The notes under the pieces are model-generated. The model had not been told where the DNA came from. It saw only the letters and a program-made list of their open reading frames with translations, and did no database searches. A stretch of 6,198 nt of DNA from the NCBI GenBank assembly GCA_947653505.1, contig CANTHI010000233.1:1-6198 (forward strand), read 5' to 3'. The position numbers were made by a program, and so were the translations under genes. Shown piece by piece: positions 1 through 6,130 of the stretch; position 1 is the stretch's first letter, and each line of letters starts with the position of its first letter. The DNA is from an uncultured Eubacterium sp. (GTDB lineage Bacteria > Bacillota_A > Clostridia > Lachnospirales > Lachnospiraceae).

Positions 1-106
1 TATCCGCTGACACCTTCCGATACTTCCCTCAGCGCATTCGGATACAGTTCGTGATAGACCGGTATCCGAATGCGCTGAGAGAAGTATCGGAAGGTGTCAG
101 CGGATA
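1..106. repeat. Long inverted repeat at left window edge (45-nt arms, 16-nt loop)
   Basis: Bases 1-45 are the reverse complement of 62-106 with a single mismatch (C27 against A80). The unpaired loop is 46-61. The right arm lies inside a convincing coding frame (it encodes YPNALREVSEGVSGY), so the left arm reads as an inverted copy of coding sequence and not as a natural terminator: there is no T-run, and the stem is far longer than a terminator needs. The arm runs exactly to the window edge, so its true length is unknown. The most likely origin is a fold-back chimera at a contig end. A genuine hairpin or inverted duplication is possible but less likely. Confidence 0.9.
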
Positions 107-1010
107 TATCTACAAGGTTTATGCAGAAGAAAACCAGGTCATTCCATTTAAAAATATCCCTTGCGCGAGACTGGCGGCAGAACCTGTTGAAGTGACGGAG
201 TGTATCCGGGTAGAGGATGCATATGCGCTATTTATGGAATATGTGAAGCAGGGCAGGATGAAAGTGGGGCGTTTTGAAGATAAATCGCAAAATCAGCTGG
301 ACTGGTGGTACGCATGCTGCATCGGATATTTAAAGGAAAAGCAGATGATAAAAACTCCGGATTGTTCCTATGCTACGTTTCTAAAATCAAAATTGCCAGA
401 GGTTTGGGAAAGATATATTGCACAATGTAATCCGGGGAGGGAATCATGCATGGAAACAAAAGATTTGACATTAAGAATTTTAAAAGAAGAATCGGAAAGG
501 CTCCGCCGCCTGTGCATAGATATCCGCATCATGAATTATGATGATATTCCGCTCATTTGCAGGGCGGATGGTGACGGGAGCCAGAAGAACACCGGCTATT
601 TAAAACGGCAGTTAGATAATCAGAAAAAGAGCGGGTGTACCGCGCTGCTTGCACTGTACAACGGCGCCGTGGCAGGATATGTCTTTTTGTACCACAAATG
701 CAGATGGGGCGGTCTGGCCGGTCAGAATATTCCGGGTGTTGTAGATTTGATCGTATTCGAAAAATACCGGCAAAAGAAAATAGCTACGATGTTATTGGAT
801 GTAGCAGAAAACATTGCAAAACAGCATTGCAATAAAATATATCTGGACGTCTGCTTAAACAGCGAATACGGACCTGCCCAGAGATTCTATATAAAAAGAG
901 GCTATATTCCTGATGGAAAAGGTGTATATTATAAAGAAAAAATATGTGAAACAGATGCTGTCTGCAGGAATGATGATGAGCTGACACTATGTCTGGTAAA
1001 AGAATTGTGA
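51..1010 (+). CDS. 5'-incomplete uncharacterised domain fused in frame to GNAT N-acetyltransferase
   Basis: A 319-residue frame read from GTG at 51. No ribosome binding site precedes that GTG and the frame stays open back to base 3, so the real start is probably outside the window. Residues 1-125 resemble, from memory, the C-terminal half of small uncharacterised proteins common in gut Clostridia (YPNALREVSEGVSGYIYK, then PVEV...VEDAYALF, then a Trp-rich WWYACC stretch and PDCSYATFLKSKLPEVW). I cannot assign a function. Residues about 157-319 form a GNAT acetyl-CoA-dependent acetyltransferase. The beta strand VVDLIVF (230-236) leads into the acetyl-CoA pyrophosphate loop YRQKKIA (239-245), where the usual RxxGxG glycines are Lys and Ala. 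The C-terminal motif PAQRFYIKRGY (275-285) is intact. The acceptor substrate is unknown. An internal ATG at 450 with a good Shine-Dalgarno site could produce the GNAT alone (186 aa). The 112-bp gap to the PAP2 gene contains a possible promoter. The GNAT call is firm; the N-terminal half and the start are not. Confidence 0.75.
   Translation: MIDRYPNALREVSEGVSGYIYKVYAEENQVIPFKNIPCARLAAEPVEVTECIRVEDAYALFMEYVKQGRMKVGRFEDKSQNQLDWWYACCIGYLKEKQMIKTPDCSYATFLKSKLPEVWERYIAQCNPGRESCMETKDLTLRILKEESERLRRLCIDIRIMNYDDIPLICRADGDGSQKNTGYLKRQLDNQKKSGCTALLALYNGAVAGYVFLYHKCRWGGLAGQNIPGVVDLIVFEKYRQKKIATMLLDVAENIAKQHCNKIYLDVCLNSEYGPAQRFYIKRGYIPDGKGVYYKEKICETDAVCRNDDELTLCLVKEL
434..452 (+). promoter_or_regulatory. 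Internal Shine-Dalgarno and ATG for stand-alone GNAT
   Basis: GGGGAGG at 434-440 lies 9 nt before an ATG at 450-452 that is in frame with the acetyltransferase. This is a better initiation site than anything upstream. It suggests that the GNAT was once, or still is, translated as a separate 186-residue protein, and that the upstream frame reads into it for lack of a stop codon. Another ATG at 446 is out of frame and gives only a short peptide, so it is not chosen. Confidence 0.5.
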
Positions 1011-1066
1011 ATCGTATCCCAAACCACGTCATTCTGGTTATGACGAAAATTTAAAAAGATGGCGTT

Positions 1067-1075
1067 TGATATAAA
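1067..1075 (+). promoter_or_regulatory. Possible extended -10 promoter for the PAP2 gene
   Basis: TGATATAAA fits an extended -10 element (TG, one base, then TATAAA) about 48 bp before the PAP2 start. No recognisable -35 hexamer lies 16-18 bp upstream, where the sequence is AAATTT. The region is AT-rich, so a chance match is possible. Confidence 0.3.
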
Positions 1076-1122
1076 ATGAAACACAGGAACACGATTCAAA
1101 AGACAGGAGACACATAACGATT

Positions 1123-1677
1123 ATGATTACTATGATGGAAGCTCTGACCAGTACAGAACTTAATATCCTGCTGCTGATCCAGCAGTTTATCCGTACGCCG
1201 GTACTGACGCCGGTTGTTATTTTTCTTACAAGTCTTGGTAATGCGGGGATCGTCTGGATTCTGGTTTCTGCCCTGCTGCTGATTCCAAAGAAGACAAGAA
1301 AAGCAGGCTTTATCAGCTTTCTGGCTTTAACGGCCTCGTTGTTTATCAATAATCTTCTGCTGAAAAATCTGGTCAGACGGATTCGTCCGTATGACGTATG
1401 CAGCGCGCTGCTTCCGCTTGTGAAAAAGCCGCTGGATTTTTCATTTCCGTCCGGACATACGGGCAGCTCGTTTGCTTCGGCGTATGTGCTGTATCGTTAT
1501 CTGCCGAAAAAAGCCGGGATTGCCGCGCTGCTTCTGGCGGCGCTGATTGGTCTGTCGCGGTTGTATGTTGGTGTGCATTATCCGGGCGATGTGCTGGCGG
1601 GCGTGGTGACGGGAATACTGTCCGGCCGTCTGGCGGACTGGGGGTATCAGAGATATTTTGCGGGGTTAAAACGCTGA
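1123..1677 (+). CDS. PAP2-family membrane phosphatase
   Basis: A 184-residue integral membrane protein of the type 2 phosphatidic acid phosphatase superfamily. These enzymes remove phosphate from lipid phosphates or pyrophosphates, such as undecaprenyl pyrophosphate or phosphatidylglycerophosphate, at the membrane. All three catalytic motifs are present: KX6RP (K81 to R88-P89), PSGH (109-112, with the general-acid H112) and SRX5HX3D (S145-R146, nucleophile H152, D156). Hydrophobic segments lie near residues 27-54, 61-80, 113-127, 131-149 and 155-170, giving the usual multi-helix bundle. The length is typical of small bacterial members. The ATG at 1123 is 13 nt behind AGGAG (1105-1109); later ATGs at 1132 and 1135 are even further away. 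No clear terminator separates it from ptsI, 161 bp downstream. The exact lipid substrate cannot be told from sequence; an undecaprenyl pyrophosphate phosphatase is plausible. Confidence 0.93.
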   Translation: MITMMEALTSTELNILLLIQQFIRTPVLTPVVIFLTSLGNAGIVWILVSALLLIPKKTRKAGFISFLALTASLFINNLLLKNLVRRIRPYDVCSALLPLVKKPLDFSFPSGHTGSSFASAYVLYRYLPKKAGIAALLLAALIGLSRLYVGVHYPGDVLAGVVTGILSGRLADWGYQRYFAGLKR

Positions 1678-1745
1678 GTTTCCGTCAAATTGACGAATAT
1701 CAGTCATTTTTATGAAAATTTTAGGTCAGAAAAATGAAATTAGCA

Positions 1746-1774
1746 TTGCAACTCCCGTCAAATCGTTGTAAAAT
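1746..1774 (+). promoter_or_regulatory. Probable sigma-A promoter of ptsI
   Basis: TTGCAA (1746-1751) and TAAAAT (1769-1774) are separated by exactly 17 bp. They match the consensus hexamers at 4 of 6 and 5 of 6 positions. Transcription would start near 1781, leaving a leader of about 58 nt before the ptsI ATG. A CCGTCAAAT sequence sits in the spacer and recurs 73 bp upstream. Confidence 0.6.
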
Positions 1775-1838
1775 ATAGATACACTGATGACATTTGAAGA
1801 TGAAAACAGAGAACTTGAAAGAAGGGAGAAAAAGAAAA

Positions 1839-3473
1839 ATGACTGAATTTTCAGGAAAGTCTGTGTACAAGGGTATTACGATTGGCAAGGTTTTCGTTTT
1901 AAAGAACAAGGATTTTCAGATCAAACGTACAAAGGTAGAAGACGCGGAGGCGGAAATTGGCAGGGTAGATACGGCAGCACAGCAGGCGAAGGCACAGCTG
2001 CAGGCTTTGTATGACAAGGCGGTAAAGGAAGTCGGGGAAGCCAGCGCAGCGATTTTTGAAGTACACCAGATGATGCTGGAGGATGATGATTATCTGGATT
2101 CGATATATAATATGATCCGTACTGAGATGGTAAATGCGGAATATGCCGTAGCGCTTACCGGAGACAATTTTGCAGAGATGTTTGCGAATATGGACGATGA
2201 TTATATGAAAGCACGGTCTGCGGATGTGAAAGATATTTCGGAGCGTCTGGTACGTAATCTGTCCGGAGAGGGAGATACGGATTTAAGTTCGATGGAGCCA
2301 TCGATTATTGTAGCAGACGATCTGAGCCCGAGCGAGACGGTACAGATGGATAAGGAAAAAATCCTTGGCTTTGTAACCGTACACGGGTCTACCAATTCGC
2401 ATACGGCGATTCTGGCGCGTATGATGAATATTCCGGCGCTGATCGGTGTGCCGATGAATCTGGATGAGATACATACCGGTATGGAAGCCGTTGTGGACGG
2501 TTTTGAAAGCAAGGTTATTTTCGAGCCGGATGATGAGACGCGCACAGTCGTAGAAGGCAGGATTGAGGAAGAGCAGGAAAAAGCCCATATGCTGCAGACG
2601 TTAAAGGGCAAGGAAAATGTAACGCTTGACGGCAAAAAGGTAAATATCTATGCGAACATCGGCAGTGTCGGTGACGTCGGATATGTGCTGGAAAATGACG
2701 CCGGAGGCATCGGACTGTTCCGTAGTGAGTTCTTATATCTTGGAAGAAGCGATTTTCCGACTGAAGAAGAGCAGTTTCAGGCGTACCGTCAGGTTCTGCA
2801 GACGATGGCAGGCAAAAAAGTCATTATCCGTACACTTGATATCGGAGCGGATAAGCAGGTGGATTATTTTAATCTTGGCAAAGAGGATAACCCTGCAATG
2901 GGATACCGGGCAATCCGTATCTGTTTAAAGCAGCCTGATATTTTCAAGACGCAGGTGCGTGCGCTGCTGCGTGCCGCTGTCTTTGGCAATCTTTCCATTA
3001 TGTATCCGATGATTATTTCGGTAGAAGAAGTGAAAAAGATTTATGAAATCGTAGAGGAAGTGCGTCAGGAACTGGAAGCAAAAGGCATTCCATATAAAAT
3101 GCCGGAGCAGGGCATTATGATCGAGACACCTGCGGCAGTTATGGTCAGCGAAGAGCTGGCAGAGCTGGTAGACTTCTTTAGCATCGGTACAAACGACCTG
3201 ACACAGTATACACTGGCGATTGACAGGCAGAACGAAAAGCTGGATGATTTCTACAATCCGCACCACAAAGCGATTTTGCGTATGATTAAAATGGTTGTGG
3301 ACAGCGCGCATAAATATGGAAAATGGGCTGGCATCTGCGGCGAATTAGGCGCGGATCTGGAGCTGACAGAAGAATTTATGAAGATAGGTCTGGATGAACT
3401 TTCCGTAGCTCCTTCGATGGTATTAAAAGTCCGCAAAGCAGTACGTGAAATGAGAGTATCTCCGGAAGCATAA
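1839..3473 (+). CDS. ptsI: PTS enzyme I (phosphoenolpyruvate-protein phosphotransferase)
   Basis: A cytoplasmic enzyme that takes phosphate from phosphoenolpyruvate onto a histidine and passes it to HPr, starting the phosphorelay for all PTS sugar uptake. The chosen start is ATG 1839, 10 nt behind GGGAG (1824-1828). An in-frame ATG at 1794 would add a lysine-rich 15-residue leader and swallow that site. The protein has 544 residues, slightly short against about 570 in E. coli. Residues about 1-145 are the helical HPr-binding part. The phosphohistidine domain carries GSTNSHTAI with phospho-acceptor H188. The PEP-binding barrel shows GIGLFRSEFLY (R295), RTLDIGADK (R331), Mg ligands E429 (MIETPAA) and D453 (SIGTNDLTQYTLA), and catalytic Cys C500 in GICGELG. 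Every key residue is present, so it should be active. No ptsH gene is adjacent. The SDR gene starts 45 bp later and is probably cotranscribed. Confidence 0.97.
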   Translation: MTEFSGKSVYKGITIGKVFVLKNKDFQIKRTKVEDAEAEIGRVDTAAQQAKAQLQALYDKAVKEVGEASAAIFEVHQMMLEDDDYLDSIYNMIRTEMVNAEYAVALTGDNFAEMFANMDDDYMKARSADVKDISERLVRNLSGEGDTDLSSMEPSIIVADDLSPSETVQMDKEKILGFVTVHGSTNSHTAILARMMNIPALIGVPMNLDEIHTGMEAVVDGFESKVIFEPDDETRTVVEGRIEEEQEKAHMLQTLKGKENVTLDGKKVNIYANIGSVGDVGYVLENDAGGIGLFRSEFLYLGRSDFPTEEEQFQAYRQVLQTMAGKKVIIRTLDIGADKQVDYFNLGKEDNPAMGYRAIRICLKQPDIFKTQVRALLRAAVFGNLSIMYPMIISVEEVKKIYEIVEEVRQELEAKGIPYKMPEQGIMIETPAAVMVSEELAELVDFFSIGTNDLTQYTLAIDRQNEKLDDFYNPHHKAILRMIKMVVDSAHKYGKWAGICGELGADLELTEEFMKIGLDELSVAPSMVLKVRKAVREMRVSPEA

Positions 3474-3507
3474 AAACGTACCGGGAAATGATGCATGCTC
3501 AGGGAAC

Positions 3508-3521
3508 AGGAGGAAGTTATG
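3508..3521 (+). promoter_or_regulatory. Ribosome binding site that fixes the SDR start
   Basis: AGGAGG (3508-3513) ends 5 nt before ATG 3519. The in-frame ATG at 3495 lies upstream of this site and would add eight residues (MLREQEEV) that do not belong to the SDR fold, so 3519 is preferred. Confidence 0.8.
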
Positions 3522-4265
3522 CTCTTAGAAAATAAAACGGCAGTAGTTACCGGCGGCAGCCGCGGCATCGGTTATGCGATTGTGCAAGGATTTCTGGCAG
3601 AAGGCGCATCCGTTGTCCTGTGTGCCAGCCGGCAGGAAACGGCAGACAAAGCAGTTGCAAAGTTAAAAGAAGCAGATCCGGACGCGAAAGTAGAAGGCAT
3701 CTGGCCGGATTTGTCAGATTATGACAAAGTAAAAGCGGCGTTTGACCAGATCGTGGAGAAATATGGTCACATTGATATTCTGGTAAACAATGCGGGTGTT
3801 TCAGAAAGCACGCCGTTTACCAGGTATACGCAAGAGCTGATGGACAAAGTGCTGGATTTGAATATCAAAGGCGTCTACAACTGCTCCAAAGCCGTGGTGG
3901 AATCTATGGAAGCGCAGAAAAGCGGTGTCATTATTAACACCTCGTCGATGGTCAGCATTTATGGCCAGCCAGCCGGGGTTGCTTATCCGACATCCAAATT
4001 CGCGGTCAACGGATTTACGCTGTCCCTGGCAAGAGAGCTGGGGCCAAAGGGAATCCGTGTCAATGCGGTAGCGCCGGGCATTACCAATACCGATATGATG
4101 CAGGCTGTGCCGAAAGAAGTGATTGAACCGATGATCGCGCAGATTCCGCTGCGCCGGATGGGAGAACCGGAAGATATTGCCAATGCGGTTGTATTTCTTG
4201 CATCGGAAAAGGCCTCGTATATTACAGGCGTAGTATTGAGCGTGGATGGACTGGCAAGAAGCTAG
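3519..4265 (+). CDS. Short-chain dehydrogenase/reductase, FabG/BaiA-like
   Basis: A 248-residue classical SDR, a cytoplasmic NAD(P)H-dependent ketone/alcohol oxidoreductase. Visible elements are the nucleotide-binding TGGSRGIG (11-18), the NNAG motif (90-93), and the catalytic tetrad N115, S143, Y156 and K160 (Y156-P-T-S-K160, with the usual Ser-Tyr spacing of 13). PG at 186-187 is the loop after the active site. R38, just after the second beta strand, suggests NADPH preference. FabG (3-oxoacyl-ACP reductase) is the default annotation. However, several stretches recall the bile-acid 3alpha-hydroxysteroid dehydrogenase BaiA of gut Clostridium: a PDLS segment at 63-66, KSGVIINTSS, GVAYPTSK, APGITNTDMM and a C-terminus ending SVDGLARS. 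No fatty-acid or bile-acid genes are nearby, so the substrate is undetermined. It follows ptsI by 45 bp with no terminator between, and ends before a strong terminator at 4308-4349. Confidence 0.93.
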   Translation: MLLENKTAVVTGGSRGIGYAIVQGFLAEGASVVLCASRQETADKAVAKLKEADPDAKVEGIWPDLSDYDKVKAAFDQIVEKYGHIDILVNNAGVSESTPFTRYTQELMDKVLDLNIKGVYNCSKAVVESMEAQKSGVIINTSSMVSIYGQPAGVAYPTSKFAVNGFTLSLARELGPKGIRVNAVAPGITNTDMMQAVPKEVIEPMIAQIPLRRMGEPEDIANAVVFLASEKASYITGVVLSVDGLARS

Positions 4266-4307
4266 TACGGAACCGTTACAGCCTGTTCTGCGCAACTGAC
4301 ATTATGT

Positions 4308-4349
4308 AAAAATACCCTGCACACAGGACACTGTGCGCAGGGTATTTTT
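4308..4349. terminator. Bidirectional intrinsic terminator between convergent genes
   Basis: Arms 4308-4320 and 4337-4349 pair perfectly over 13 bp. After one A-C mismatch (4321/4336) five more pairs follow (4322-4326 with 4331-4335), closing a GACA loop. The GC-rich core CCCTGC/GCAGGG is flanked by an A-run on one side and a T-run on the other. It can therefore end transcription from the ptsI-SDR side (+) and from the phosphodiesterase side (-). Confidence 0.92.
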
Positions 4350-4371
4350 ATCCGGATAACCGGATGACGCC

Positions 4372-5070
4372 TCAAAGGCCCATTTTACCAAGAATCCCAT
4401 CTGCATCCACCCCGGGATGCGTGAGATACAGTCTGCAGATCTGTTCTGCCAGATCCGGATGAATCCGGCAGATTCTGGCGATTTCTGCCACAGACCTGCC
4501 TTTATCCGTTTCCCGCATGACACTGGTTACGGTCTGCTTCATATTTTTCGGAATCTGGCTGCCATTTTCTGATCCGGTGCCTGATTCCAGACGGATCTGT
4601 CTGATCTGAAAGCCTGGCTGCTGAAAATCCGGATTCTGAACATGCAAAACACCGGTTTCCTGTATTGTAAGCTCAGCCATCGTGACGGGAAGTGAAAAAC
4701 GCCGCCGGCCGCAGCTGCCGGGATTGAGCCAGATCTGTTCGTTTATTAGCTGCTTTTCATATTTGTGGGAATGACCATAGATGATCAGATCCCTGTCATG
4801 AATATCTTCCTGTATCATTTTCCGGTTGTGTATCATAAAGATCCGGATACCAAAAAGCTCTATGGATAATGACTGCGGGAGGATATCTGCCCATTCTTTA
4901 TCGGCGTTGCCGCGGACGGCATAGACCGGAGCGATTTCATTCAGCTGGTCTAAAATATGCTTCGTATGAAGATCTCCTGCATGCAGGATTATTTCACAGC
5001 CGCGCAGGATATCTGTGACGGATTCACGGAGCAGATTGTGTGTGTCTGATAAAATACCAATTTTGTGCAT
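4372..5070 (-). CDS. YfcE/MJ0936-type metallophosphoesterase with C-terminal HTH-like extension
   Basis: A 232-residue cytoplasmic protein. Residues 1-145 are a calcineurin-like phosphodiesterase with the di-metal ligand set in order: D9-T-H11, G32-D33, G54-N55, H81, and G99-H100-S-H102. It would cleave phosphodiesters using Mn or similar metals; the physiological substrate of this family is mostly unknown. The third-from-last ligand sits in IHN rather than the usual HG. Single-domain relatives end near 155-160 residues. This protein adds a Gln/Gly/Ser-rich linker (about 148-176) and a helical tail (177-232) that contains a helix-turn-helix-like stretch (SVAEIARICRIHPDLAEQI, 193-211) and LYLTHPGVDADGI. 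The ATG at 5070 is 8 nt behind GAAGG (5083-5079). The frame is open further upstream but would overlap the CPBP gene and add a non-family leader. It lies 46 bp behind the CPBP gene, so cotranscription is likely. Confidence 0.9.
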   Translation of the reverse strand: MHKIGILSDTHNLLRESVTDILRGCEIILHAGDLHTKHILDQLNEIAPVYAVRGNADKEWADILPQSLSIELFGIRIFMIHNRKMIQEDIHDRDLIIYGHSHKYEKQLINEQIWLNPGSCGRRRFSLPVTMAELTIQETGVLHVQNPDFQQPGFQIRQIRLESGTGSENGSQIPKNMKQTVTSVMRETDKGRSVAEIARICRIHPDLAEQICRLYLTHPGVDADGILGKMGL

Positions 5071-5116
5071 AAGAAAAACCTTCATTTTTATATGAATTTT
5101 GCTGTACAAACCTCTG

Positions 5117-5986
5117 TTACATACATTTGTCCGCAGTTTTGCGGTCCCGGACCGAGACTCCGTGCTGGAATAAAAAGATTCCCGCATAGGTCAGAAGTAC
5201 CCCGACGGTCAGCCACAACAAAAAGAAAAACGGCTGTTCCATATGGTAGTACATACTGGCGGTCGCAAATGAGCCAAAGGTGTTAAAAAATGCATGAAAT
5301 ACAATCGGAATGACCAGCGATCCGCCTGCTTCGCATAAATATCCGATAAACAGACCTAAAAACGCGGCATAAATACCCTGGATCATATTCAGGTGAAAAA
5401 CACCAAACAGTATGGCCTGCAGGCAGACTGCACCAGTAACAGGCAGCGCCTTTTTTGCGTATCCAAGCGTCACACCGCGGAAAATCAGCTCCTCGGAGAC
5501 TGGCGCGATAACGATGGCATATACAATAGTGAGCGGTGACAGCGTACCGATTCCTGCCGTATCCATAAGCTCAGAATAGGACTGCATCCAGTCCGGACGC
5601 AGCATACCGACAAAATTCATCAGGTAGCTGATCACATACTGCAGTCCTATGGACAGCAAAAGCAGCGCAAAAATAATCAGCGGATTCAGGGCAGATTTTA
5701 CAGCTACGCGTTCCTGTGACGGGGCAAGCTTTTTCCGGTACCAGTAGCCGAAAATAACCAGTGCGGATATCGCATAAACCATCGATAAAAATATAATAAA
5801 AGGACCTTCGGACCACAAAGAAAACAGTTCATTTAACAGCTGGTCAAAGGACATGTTGCTGTTTTTATTTTTTAGGATGGTGACAATGGCACTGATTCCG
5901 CAAACCGGGATGCTAACCAGATTCTGCAGGACGATCGTAATGATTAGCGGCAGCAGACAAAATAAAAAACGGCCGATGCGTTTCAT
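5117..5986 (-). CDS. CPBP-family intramembrane glutamic protease
   Basis: A 289-residue multi-pass membrane protein of the CPBP (CAAX protease and bacteriocin-processing, formerly Abi) family. The three family motifs are intact: EExxxR (E165-E166 to R170, within PVSEELIFRG), FxxxH (F194 to H198) and HxxxN (H231 to N235). These form the catalytic glutamate/histidine site inside the membrane. Hydrophobic segments lie near residues 7-38, 62-82, 101-123, 150-163, 185-198, 203-218, 222-240 and 252-274. The extra N-terminal helices are usual for Firmicutes members. The ATG at 5986 is 8 nt behind a perfect AGGAGG (6000-5995). Known roles in the family include prenyl-protein processing in eukaryotes and bacteriocin maturation or self-immunity in Gram-positives. 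No bacteriocin peptide gene is visible here, so the substrate is unknown. It is the first gene of the leftward pair. Confidence 0.93.
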   Translation of the reverse strand: MKRIGRFLFCLLPLIITIVLQNLVSIPVCGISAIVTILKNKNSNMSFDQLLNELFSLWSEGPFIIFLSMVYAISALVIFGYWYRKKLAPSQERVAVKSALNPLIIFALLLLSIGLQYVISYLMNFVGMLRPDWMQSYSELMDTAGIGTLSPLTIVYAIVIAPVSEELIFRGVTLGYAKKALPVTGAVCLQAILFGVFHLNMIQGIYAAFLGLFIGYLCEAGGSLVIPIVFHAFFNTFGSFATASMYYHMEQPFFFLLWLTVGVLLTYAGIFLFQHGVSVRDRKTADKCM

Positions 5987-6021
5987 GATGGGTACCTCCT
6001 TTTTATGTCGACTTATGCCTT

Positions 6022-6050
6022 ATTGTATTCCATCTGGAGAAGAAATGCAA
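6022..6050 (-). promoter_or_regulatory. Probable sigma-A promoter of the CPBP-phosphodiesterase pair
   Basis: On the minus strand, TTGCAT (6050-6045) and TACAAT (6027-6022) are separated by exactly 17 bp, each close to consensus. Transcription would begin near 6015, about 15 nt before the AGGAGG site. This gives a short leader with no room for a riboswitch. Confidence 0.7.
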
Positions 6051-6096
6051 GTTTTCTATCCTTTTCCCCAATTATACAAATTTCGACACATAACGC

Positions 6097-6125
6097 TGGA
6101 TTTATACAAAAGACTATGCTATAAT
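6097..6125 (+). promoter_or_regulatory. Promoter-like element pointing off the right edge
   Basis: TGCTATAAT (6117-6125) is a perfect extended -10 element. A weak -35 (TGGATT, 6097-6102, 3 of 6 matches) lies 17 bp upstream. The start point would fall near 6132, exactly where the right-edge inverted repeat begins. It would serve a gene divergent from the CPBP gene and beyond this window. Nothing else in 5987-6198 codes for a protein. Confidence 0.5.
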
Positions 6126-6130
6126 CATAA

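Noticed and set aside
1027..1045. Hairpin CGTCAT/ATGACG after the GNAT gene as a terminator
   Set aside because: The 6-bp stem is real but is followed by an A-rich stretch with no T-run on either strand, so it does not fit an intrinsic terminator.
1690..1712. Small TGAC/GTCA stem followed by TTTTT after the PAP2 gene
   Set aside because: Only four base pairs with an 8-nt AT-rich loop; too weak to support terminator function.
1678..1838. Catabolite-responsive (cre) element or riboswitch upstream of ptsI
   Set aside because: No match to the cre consensus core was found, and the leader after the predicted start is only about 58 nt with no folded structure visible.
2201..2635. 144-residue minus-strand frame inside ptsI
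   Set aside because: It is the shadow of a strongly coding gene in the opposite frame, with Ser-rich low-complexity translation and no family motifs.
3801..4295. 164-residue minus-strand frame over the SDR gene
   Set aside because: It overlaps the conserved catalytic region of the SDR. Its translation is rich in His, Arg and Cys, as expected from antisense frames, and it has no ribosome binding site support.
4350..4365. Second hairpin ATCCGG-ATAA-CCGGAT beside the terminator
   Set aside because: A perfect 6-bp stem, but CCGGAT and ATCCGG are frequent in this stretch. It probably only adds to the neighbouring terminator and has no separate role I can support.
5071..5187. 39-residue N-terminal extension of the phosphodiesterase
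   Set aside because: It overlaps the end of the CPBP gene and is not part of the family, which starts just before the DTH motif. A ribosome binding site supports the ATG at 5070.
6007..6012. GTCGAC palindrome near the CPBP transcription start as an operator
   Set aside because: The symmetry breaks right after six bases; such hexamers are common by chance.
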